Source: Piromyces finnis
Lineage: Eukaryota > Neocallimastigomycota > Neocallimastigomycetes > Neocallimastigales > Neocallimastigaceae
Reading direction: 5' to 3'
Assembly (NCBI GenBank): GCA_002104945.1
Contig: MCFH01000065.1
Span: 227,491 to 291,490 of the forward strand
Length of the DNA: 64,000 nt
Below, in pieces: positions 57,101-64,000 of this stretch. Numbering within the stretch: position 1 is the stretch's first letter; every line of letters begins with the position of its first letter. Made by a program: the position numbers and the translations under genes. The notes under the pieces were generated by a model. The model made no database searches, was not told where the DNA came from, and saw only the letters and a list, made by a program, of their open reading frames with translations.

Positions 57101-59168
57101 ATAAATTCATCTATATCATAAATTCTTTCTTTTTTAAATCTCTTATACAACTTCATTTTGATTTTTTGAAGATTAAAAATTTGTTGTGAAATATGAAATG
57201 AAGACTTTATAACATTATTTGCTGAGGTAATACTGAGCTCGTCTGCAATTGAAAAAGCAGTTGAAGTAAACTCTTTGGAAAGTTTATCTGTAGAAACATT
57301 AGGATCGTTGAATTTTGCTGAAAGTATTTGGAATTTATTATGACTGAGAATAGATTCCTTTTCCTCAATACATTTTAATCTATTCCATTTCAGAATTTTC
57401 TTAGGAACATTAAAGTCATTAGAAAAATCTTCCATAGGAATAATTTTACCATTAATGAGAAGTGGCTTATGGTCTGATACAGGATAAAAATTATTTATAA
57501 ATGATCCTGAGTAAATAAGATCTTTCATCTTCGAATTGATAAGAGCATGGTCAATGTCGGAAGATTGATCACCTCGAGTCCAAGAGATAGTAGACCCTCT
57601 AAGCGGAAGAATTTCCCAATCTCCTAATCCATTAGTTGATAACCAGTTGGATAATTTTACTTTAGACATATTAAAATCACCAACAAGAATCGATGGATGG
57701 GATGAATGAGTTTGTAACCACAAGCGAACTTCTAACTTTGCATGATCAACATAGATGTTGTGATGACTATGAGGCATATAAACATTACCAATCGAGCATT
57801 TGAATCTATTCCAGAGACTAAAAGTATAAATAGAAATAATATACTTTCCAGAGAAGTTTTCAAGTGAGGCTTGACATGAATTGTGAAAACCTAAATATAA
57901 ACCTCTCATTCCCGGAACTGATTCGTCAGCTTTCTTGAAAAAGTGTCTATAGTTTCGCAAAGTAACACGACAAGGATAATCTGTATTCGAACCAGAACCA
58001 TTACCAGTTTCTTGGAAACATAAGAATAATGGTTTGAAAATAGCTGTGAAATAGCTAATACTATCTCTCTTTTCATGATTCCACCCATTGGTGTTCCAAC
58101 TAAGACAAAAAGAAAAGTTATCAGGCTTGTTGGATGAGGAAGAATCGTTGCTATTATTATTATTATTAAAGTCATCGTTATTAATGGATGATGCATCAGA
58201 GGAATAAGTAGAACTATTACTAGATGGCTGTGAAACTGAAGAACTATCAACTATTGAACTGTTATCAGAGTTGATAGAACTATTAGAATTAATTGTTGAA
58301 TGTTGAGATTGAAATTGTGTTTGTTGTAGATCTGGAATATTTTCATGATGGGAAACTTGTTGAAGATCTTGTTGAAGATCGGATTGTTGATGAGATTTTT
58401 GAACTGATTGTTGAAATGATTGTTGAATAGAATGTTGATGTTTATTAGAAACTAAAATTTTACGTTTGAGAGTGGAAAAAGTGTATTTGTGATTCCTTCT
58501 ACTACGAGCTGAAAAGGAAATTGAGGTAACTGAAAGTTTCTTCTTTAACATGTGTAAGATTTTAACACAATCTTTTGTTGAACCATGAACCTTGACTAAG
58601 AAAAAGTGATCATTGAAAGTCTGAAAATATTTAACACTAATAACTGAATTAAATTTATCTTCTAGAATAACCTCGAGTTTTTCCCATAGCATATTTACTG
58701 ACCATGATCGAATACCACGGATAAAGAAGGAGCGAATATCATCTAAGGGGATACCATAAGACCGGGTACCACGTCTGATATAATTCTTATCTTTAATATA
58801 AAGGACTGACATGATAATAAATTCTAATTAAAAAATATTGAATATAAAATAAATACTAATAAAAATTACAAATATAACGTATATGGAAAAAAATTTGTCT
58901 CTCTCTCTCTTCTTAAAAGTACTGGATAGTACAAAAATTGTTACGATGCTTTGTTTAAAGTTTCTTTTTTTTGAATTCTAGTTGTAAATTTTCTTTAAAA
59001 ATTCTAATTTTGGTTTGTTGTTAGTAAATTCGATTCGCTTTTTGACACTAAACTTGTTTGACTTTACTTTTCATTAAATATTTAAATTGGTAAAAAATTT
59101 GAATCAAGAATGTCGACACCAGAAAGCTTGTGAATAGTATTTTTACATGATGTAGAGTGAATCAGTCT
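54109..59168 (-). mobile_element. Intact non-LTR retrotransposon (LINE copy B)
   Basis: Runs from the 5' UTR start (AGAGACTGATTC on the minus strand at 59168) to an 18-nt A tail at 54109-54126. It has one open frame. The 5' UTR (58813-59168) contains a CTCTCTCTCTCTCTT tract and is shared with copy C. A target duplication was not evident. Confidence 0.88.
54355..58812 (-). CDS. LINE polyprotein: N-terminal domain, AP-type endonuclease, reverse transcriptase, zinc finger
   Basis: 1485 codons without interruption. Residues 1-125 form a basic domain that I do not recognise (possibly RNA-binding). Residues 125-230 are Gln/Ser/Asn-rich. An endonuclease/exonuclease/phosphatase domain follows (SWNTNGWN, QE at 267-268, VGDFNMSK with D379/N381, SDHK at 446-449). 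The reverse transcriptase comes next (YKASGPDGIP near 713, FLDLRKAYD with D867, GVRQGCPLSPILFN, FADD at 963-966). A Cys-rich segment near 1269-1290 includes C-x2-C-x6-H-x4-C. No RNase H domain is evident. The layout fits EN-RT LINEs. All catalytic motifs are intact. Asn/Ser-rich inserts with microsatellite-like codons lie at about 732-755 and 1325-1375. Confidence 0.93.
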   Translation of the reverse strand: MSVLYIKDKNYIRRGTRSYGIPLDDIRSFFIRGIRSWSVNMLWEKLEVILEDKFNSVISVKYFQTFNDHFFLVKVHGSTKDCVKILHMLKKKLSVTSISFSARSRRNHKYTFSTLKRKILVSNKHQHSIQQSFQQSVQKSHQQSDLQQDLQQVSHHENIPDLQQTQFQSQHSTINSNSSINSDNSSIVDSSSVSQPSSNSSTYSSDASSINNDDFNNNNNSNDSSSSNKPDNFSFCLSWNTNGWNHEKRDSISYFTAIFKPLFLCFQETGNGSGSNTDYPCRVTLRNYRHFFKKADESVPGMRGLYLGFHNSCQASLENFSGKYIISIYTFSLWNRFKCSIGNVYMPHSHHNIYVDHAKLEVRLWLQTHSSHPSILVGDFNMSKVKLSNWLSTNGLGDWEILPLRGSTISWTRGDQSSDIDHALINSKMKDLIYSGSFINNFYPVSDHKPLLINGKIIPMEDFSNDFNVPKKILKWNRLKCIEEKESILSHNKFQILSAKFNDPNVSTDKLSKEFTSTAFSIADELSITSANNVIKSSFHISQQIFNLQKIKMKLYKRFKKERIYDIDEFIKRIKIYRKLIDYIHKRCNEFRKQEYLHWIKTGCEYMKSHNPKKAWKWIKKTAKIGKDSFFIAQPIKNKNGELVVATEEQLEVWHDHFENLASDPSGISLDLEHWYEEPMNKRFSLPMLDEWDINQDISIDEVKSAILSTPNYKASGPDGIPIEFYKALIPSSNDSNNATDNNSSGNTTSDNDAHGLNFILKLFNRIWDGDFPNSWNESSIVSIPKKGDLTDCDNYRGISLINNGIKLISKIVTTRISEYGLKNNFIRPEQFGFRKKEESISLFISIQEICRRRQLDNKETYLAFLDLRKAYDSVPIGNILHKLDCLGIRGKSLQFIKNLYLTSKANVKLDGQFSKSFDVKKGVRQGCPLSPILFNLFINDIFRECEDLGVSLDDTRCCGGLFADDIVICAPTRGCLKKMLRRVNEWALYNEMEFGIQKCSTMVIRPESIENQNKRYPTFYLAGQPIPTTDCYTYLGVPFDKNLSLKPVIKALNNKVLKGLFSVSKFLRNPNIPIPFKKLVLNSQVISRVSYFAPLLGSNKARSRIAQKHVNKGIRWVAGVHKAVSFISLYSISKDLNIPPLSAKCALAQVRCFNKWKNSNCIISHLVNYIPKFRKYTWCKSSRTLDKKLKKHGDVKAVKNFYWKDLKGNSIKAQYYDDNKFIETKDFIKLCYEYPEFAYGFYWLLKARSGYKLDARVVKAAKFVDPVCPNYCPCCKCGVQSIKHWLLDCPTFRDIRIKHYDSIVQLLNFFSQRNSNSPINNNENVNISRDSNNINSNSNNSSNRNNNISNDNNSENNNSNLDSNLVNDSNSSNNPVNINVYDYYSVCSKIFKFLLGGRSFNNINYNSREWKELCKRQIQSGTNEGTPFLTVTAELLTKIMPFAIGQQWSMFKRFEATSKSVNAEETVRQARRASATNGDHNFVP

Positions 59169-59460
59169 CTTACAAGAAACAATACAACAATAGCTACATG
59201 AATATAAAAATACAATGCAAATGCTAAAGTTGACTACATTGGATTCTTACAAGAGAAGAGTAGTACTACATGAATACATGAATAAAAGAAAAAAATACAG
59301 CAACAAAATGTATTACTCTTCTAATTAAATACTATACAAACTTACCAGAAAAATCAAACATTCACTTATTCATCAAATACTTAAATTCGATGAATAAAAT
59401 GTTTTTTAATCGCTCAGTACCATGAGCTTAGTCCTAATAATTTTCCCTTGAAGACTATCC
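59169..59460. other. Flank between two LINEs
   Basis: Short repeats of TACATGAATA-like sequence (59198-59285). No gene. Confidence 0.4.
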
Positions 59461-59708
59461 AAGCATCCATTGCGCAATGCTTGGATTTAATTATTTCTAC
59501 TCTCTCAGTACCATGAGCATGAGTAGACCCCCTTGAGAAATTACATTTATTAAATAAATGAAGGCACATTCCTAAGAGGGCACCAAGCATCCATTGCGCA
59601 ATACTTGGATTTAATTCTTTCTACTCTCTCAGTACCATGAGCATGAGTAGACCCCCTTGAGAAACTACATTTATTAAATAAATGAAGGCACGTTCCCAAG
59701 AGGGCTCT
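59461..59708 (-). repeat. Tandem duplication of a 124-bp unit
   Basis: Two units starting AAGCATCCATTGCGCAAT at 59461 and 59585, with only a few base differences; a diverged partial third unit lies to the left (about 59410-59460). They lie where the second LINE's endonuclease frame is interrupted. Confidence 0.85.
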
Positions 59709-60030
59709 GGTTCCAAAATGACAGTATTGTAACTGAAATGATGTACTTATATAGAAGAGGTTCAGGAGTAAAGGAACAAGAGTTATGAACACCAATATAA
59801 AGTCCTCCCATACCTGGAACTTTAGGATTAGCACGTCTGTGTACTGGTTTATAGTTCAGTAGGCATGGGGAGGAAATTGCATTACCACAGAGGAATTGGC
59901 TGTTACCTAATTCTTGAAGGAAGACACATACAGGTTTGAAAACAGAGATGAAGTATAAAACACCGTCCTTTTTCTCAGGGTTCCAGCCATTGATGTTCCA
60001 GCAAGTACATAAGTTGAAAAGGCATTAAAT
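59690..60030 (-). pseudogene. Endonuclease fragment of a second LINE family
   Basis: The minus-strand frame reads CWNINGWNPEKKDGVLYFIS, then FKPVCVFLQELGN, then MGGLYIGVHNSCS, and LGNVPSFI before a stop. It parallels the LINE B endonuclease N-terminus (SWNTNGWN, FKPLFLCFQETGN, MRGLYLGFHNSC) but is clearly diverged, hence another family. It lacks the upstream region and breaks off in the tandem repeat. Confidence 0.75.
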
Positions 60031-60536
60031 TTTCAACACATAACAATACGATATTAAAGGGGAATAATATCATCGCTTTAACAATACAATTTAAATAAAA
60101 ATAAAAAAAGGAGAAGGAAAAAAAAAAGAATGACTACCATTTTCTTTAACAACTACAAATCTTTCAACAATAAATAACCTTTTATATAAATCCCTTAAAT
60201 AATAAAGGTTTATCTATTTATTTTTATTTTACAAATTTATTATTTTTTAATTAAACCAATTAAAATTAAGCTTTACATTAATTTATATTTAGGTTTTTTC
60301 TTTTTAATTTATGTAGAAATTATTTATTATTTTCTATAATTTATTAAGTTCTATTTTCTTATCCTATTATTACTATTACAATTTTTTTATTTTAATTTTC
60401 TTATTTATTATTATCCTCATACAATGAGGACTTGCAATCATTAAAAAAAAAAAACTTTCAATTAAGGATTGTCGCTTATTATTGGAATATTAACAATAAT
60501 AAACTTTTTATTTTACGATTTCATTCAATAGTGCGT
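60031..60536. other. AT-rich 3' flank of the sugar transporter
   Basis: No open frame. It contains AATAAA-like hexamers in both orientations; an exact polyadenylation site cannot be chosen. Confidence 0.5.
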
Positions 60537-62090
60537 TTAAGCCTTACCAGCCATCTTGGCATCCATTTCTTCAAGAGTAAGACCCTTACATTCAATAACG
60601 TAGAATTGAGAGTAAATCCAAGCGAGGAAACTGGCAGCAGCAAAAAGAATGAAAGTGTTAGTAGACCATTTCTTCATGAGGAATGGACCAACAAAACCAA
60701 TAATCCAATTGTTTAAGAAGTTAGAGACAGTACCAACAGCAGAACCCTTAACTCTGACACGAAGTGGGAAAACTTCAGCTTGGTAAACCCATGGAACTGG
60801 ACCCCAAGTCCAAGCGAATGAGAATACGAATAAGAAAACGGAAGCAACAGCAGCGTATTGCCATCCCTTGATTGGTTGTTCAATGAACTTACCATTAGCA
60901 TCCTTCTTACCACCAGTTAACTTAGAGCAAGCCCAAGTAGAAAGATGGAAGACCATCATCATAAGAGAACCAATAACTAAAAGAGTCTTACGACCTAATC
61001 TTTCAATACCCCACATACCTGGGAAGGTGGAAACAAAGTTAACGAGGTTGTTGACGTTTGGTAATACAACAGTAGACATAACCTTGTTGAAACCCATTTC
61101 AGAGTAAATTTGACTTTGGTAGTACATAATAACGTTAATACCAGTCCATTGTTGGAAAAGTTGCATTAAGAAAGTAATGAAAGTACGACGACGAATGACG
61201 GAACTGAAAAGTTCACCGAATGAAGAGGAACCAGCAGCACGAGTAGCAGCAACATCTTCTTGAATAGCCTTAAGTTCTTCTTGAACAACAGCATCAGAAG
61301 TAGAGGCGGCATTAAGCTTAGCAAGAATTTCAACAGCTTCTTCATCACGATCCTTAGAACATAACCATCTTGGGGACTTTGGAACGAAGCACATAAGAGT
61401 AGCAAGACCAAGACCTGGAACAACTTGTAATAAAAGAGCTAATCTCCATTCAAGGTTAGAGATTTCTTCATCACCCTTTCTAGTGAAAGAAAGTAAACCT
61501 TCTGGCTTACGGTTAGTCTTGTACCAGATAAGAGCATTGATAAGAGAAGCAACAATAATACCAAAAGTAGTCATAAGTTGATAACAAGAAGAAAGAGTAC
61601 CTCTAAGGTTAGATGGAGCAACTTCTGAAATGTAGGTTGGGCAAAGTACACCATTACAACCAATAGAAAGACCAGTGATAAGACGACCAATGGCAATCAT
61701 AACAGAGGAACGGATAGAAGAACCTTGAATAATAGCACCACAGGTGAAGATACAAGCACCAACCATAATGGTTCTTTGACGACCAAACTTTTCACCAAGG
61801 TAAGTAGCCATAAGAGCACCACAAAGAGCACCAAGAACGAAACTAGAAGTAATAACACCTTCAAGGAAAGCCTTATTACCTTTTTCTTCTAAATCACGGT
61901 ACATAGCCTTTGAGGCATCATCAGTAGATTCACCAACTTCATCAATAGCTTTTCCCTTCCATTCGTGGAATCTGAAGAAAATACGGAATGAGTCCATAAC
62001 AAGAACAACATTCATAACACCAACTTCATAACCAAAAAGAAGACCACCAAGTGAGGCGGTAACAGCGACTAAAAATTGAAAGCTGTTCAT
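60537..62090 (-). CDS. MFS sugar transporter (sugar porter family)
   Basis: 517 residues, single exon, ATG at 62090. It has about twelve membrane segments and the sugar-porter signatures: GEKFGRQR near 99-106, GRLITGLSIG at 135-144, PKSPRWL at 237-243 (the usual PESPRWL with Glu changed to Lys), QQWTGINVIMYY at 313-324, RLGRK at 364-368 and VPWVYQAEVFPLRVR at 432-446. It should move hexose or pentose across the plasma membrane; proton coupling or facilitated transport cannot be told from sequence. Length is typical of fungal hexose transporters. GC content and codon choice (GGT, GCT, AAG, TTC, CCA preferred) differ sharply from all neighbours, the usual sign of a highly expressed gene. An A/T-only segment of ~370 bp lies upstream. 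Confidence 0.95.
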   Translation of the reverse strand: MNSFQFLVAVTASLGGLLFGYEVGVMNVVLVMDSFRIFFRFHEWKGKAIDEVGESTDDASKAMYRDLEEKGNKAFLEGVITSSFVLGALCGALMATYLGEKFGRQRTIMVGACIFTCGAIIQGSSIRSSVMIAIGRLITGLSIGCNGVLCPTYISEVAPSNLRGTLSSCYQLMTTFGIIVASLINALIWYKTNRKPEGLLSFTRKGDEEISNLEWRLALLLQVVPGLGLATLMCFVPKSPRWLCSKDRDEEAVEILAKLNAASTSDAVVQEELKAIQEDVAATRAAGSSSFGELFSSVIRRRTFITFLMQLFQQWTGINVIMYYQSQIYSEMGFNKVMSTVVLPNVNNLVNFVSTFPGMWGIERLGRKTLLVIGSLMMMVFHLSTWACSKLTGGKKDANGKFIEQPIKGWQYAAVASVFLFVFSFAWTWGPVPWVYQAEVFPLRVRVKGSAVGTVSNFLNNWIIGFVGPFLMKKWSTNTFILFAAASFLAWIYSQFYVIECKGLTLEEMDAKMAGKA

Positions 62091-62466
62091 TTTTTTTTAA
62101 AAAAAAAATTAAACTTAAATTAAACTTAAATTAATATTATTATTAAATAATAATGATTTTTTTTTAAAAGAAAATTTATTTCTTTTATACAAAATTTCAA
62201 TATAAAGATAAAATCATAATATTTAATTATAATTATATATAATTAATTGTATTTGTATATAAATTATTTTTAAATTAATAATTATTTTCAATTTATTTTA
62301 ATATGTTATGATTATTGCTTTATTATATTTATTATATTTATGAATATTAAAATTTAATTTTAATTCTTTCGAGAATTAAAAATAAATATTAAAATAAATT
62401 ATAATATAATATTTAACTTATATATAATAAACTTTACATTTGTTTCAAAAATGTACACAAAATTTA
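62091..62466 (-). promoter_or_regulatory. AT-only upstream region of the sugar transporter
   Basis: Contains a T/A run directly before the ATG and many TATA-like stretches. No specific operator can be named. It is the only space between the gene and the adjacent (TATTA)n array, so it must hold the promoter. Confidence 0.45.
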
Positions 62467-63582
62467 TATTATATTATATTATATTATATTATATTATATT
62501 ATATATATTATATTATATTATATATTATATTATATTATATTATATTATATTATATTATATTTTTATATTATATTATATTATATATTATATTATATTATAT
62601 TATATTATATTATTTATATTATATTATATTATATTATATTATATTATATTATATTATATTATATTATATATATTATATTATATTATATTATATATATTAT
62701 ATTATATTATATTATATTATATTATATTATATTATATTATATTATATTATATTATATTATATTATATTATATTTTTTTTTTTTTTTTTTATATTATTTTA
62801 TATTATATTTATATTATATTATATATATTATATTATATTATATTATATTATATTATATTAATTATATTTATATTATATTATATTATATTATATTATATTA
62901 TATTATATTATATTTATTATATTATATTAATATTATATTATATTATATTATATTATATTATATTATATTATATTATATTATATTATATATTATATTATAT
63001 TATATTATATTTATTTTTATATTATATTATATTATATATATTATATTATATTATATTATATTATATTATATTATATTATATTATATTATATTATATTTAT
63101 ATATTATATTATATTATATTATATTATATTATATTATATTATATTATAATATTATATTATATTATATTATATTATTATTATATTATATATATTATATTAT
63201 ATTATATTATATTATATTATATTATAATTTATTATATTATATTATATTATATTATATTATATTATATTATATTATATTATATTATATTAATATTATATTA
63301 TATTATAATTATATTAATTATATTATATTATATTATATTATATTATATTATATTATATTATATTATTTATATTATATTATATATTTATTATTATATTATA
63401 TTATATTATATTATATTATATTATATTATTATTATATTATATTATATTATATTATATTATATTATATTATATTATATTATATTATATTATATTATATTAT
63501 ATTATATTATATTATATTATATTATATTATATATATATATTATATATATTATATTATTATATTATATATTTATTATATTATA
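62467..63582. repeat. (TATTA)n array of about 1.1 kb with interruptions
   Basis: Pentanucleotide TATTA/ATATT repeated more than 200 times, interrupted by TATA dinucleotides, TTTAT variants and one 18-bp T run (about 62772-62789). Open frames across it are artefacts. Confidence 0.97.
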
Positions 63583-64000
63583 AAAAATCATAAGATAAAA
63601 CTTAATAAAATAAAATTTATATTTTTATTAAAATTTTTTAATTTATAATATTTAAAGTTTAGTAATTATTAGGAATTATATAAATTTAACTTTTATTTTA
63701 AATATTTTTAATAAATTGATAAAAATAATATTTTTTAAATAACACATAAAATTTATGAATTTTTAATTTTTTTAAGATTAAATATATTTTTATTATTTAC
63801 TAATAATAATTTAACATTTTTTAAATTAAAAAGAAATTATAATATTTTACAAAATTTAAAATTTGAATAAAGTTTTTTATTAAATAATAAATATCCTCTT
63901 AAAATGAAACACTAAATTATTAAATATATATTAAAAGAAAATATTTTAATATATATTTAATATTGTAATAACCAATAAATTTACATCTCAATTGTTTAAA
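63583..64000. other. AT-rich DNA to window end
   Basis: No feature seen. Confidence 0.5.

Noticed and set aside
62440-63648. 402-codon open frame across the (TATTA)n array
   Set aside because: Repeat artefact of Tyr/Ile/Leu only.

Overview
The window is extremely AT-rich DNA from a eukaryote, most likely a zoosporic fungus of the anaerobic gut-fungus type (Neocallimastigomycota) or a near relative. The case is indirect. Intergenic DNA is almost pure A/T with long homopolymers and (TTTTA)n/(TATTA)n arrays. Genes have short GT-AG introns. Chromovirus-type Ty3/gypsy elements and EN-RT LINEs are abundant. A sugar-porter gene stands out by its much higher GC and strong codon bias, and one spliced gene looks like a flagellum-associated EF-hand protein. 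The assignment is inference; no marker rRNA is present.

Region 1 (1-20.4 kb) is a nest of LTR retrotransposons. Element A1 (1-5941, minus strand, left LTR cut by the window edge) is an intact chromovirus with one 1529-codon gag-pol frame and identical overlapping LTR parts. A second, nearly identical copy A2 (7994-19976, minus) is split inside pol by a 6.1-kb element (10444-16586) with ~792-bp LTRs, a GAACC target duplication and no coding capacity: a LARD-like non-autonomous retrotransposon. A further, inverted copy of that element (5942-7993) sits in the A2 3' LTR and is itself cut by A1, so its 2 kb form a large inverted repeat with 10444-12496. The LARD carries a series of long hairpin repeats and shares its PPT-side and PBS-side junctions with family A.

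Region 2 (20.4-22 kb) is the 3' end of another gypsy family (C): an integrase C-terminus, a purine tract and an LTR. A second copy of this LTR, followed by a TGG-type primer binding site, lies at 38.4-38.8 kb.

Region 3 (22.6-38 kb) holds the few cellular genes. There is a five-exon EF-hand gene resembling EFCAB9 (22608-23816, minus) with a 30-nt microexon, and a cysteine-rich secreted, probably GPI-anchored protein (27033-27917, minus). A spliced gene (33259-35507, plus) has an HTH-like domain that can only be assembled in frame by including a 5-nt microexon, followed by a long Thr/Asn/Ile-rich tail. An unidentified protein relic lies near 37.4-37.9 kb.

Region 4 (38-47.7 kb) is a graveyard of gypsy fragments: LTR+PBS, gag/protease linker, protease with a DFG active site, gag, and an integrase with intact catalytic residues. 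It is interleaved with a ~420-bp perfect pentanucleotide array.

Region 5 (47.7-60 kb) contains one intact LINE (54355-58812, minus), a nonsense-riddled copy (47778-51774, plus), a truncated 5' copy (52733-54042, minus) and a piece of a second, related LINE with a 124-bp tandem duplication.

Region 6 (60-64 kb) has an intronless MFS sugar transporter (60537-62090, minus) followed by a >1-kb (TATTA)n array.
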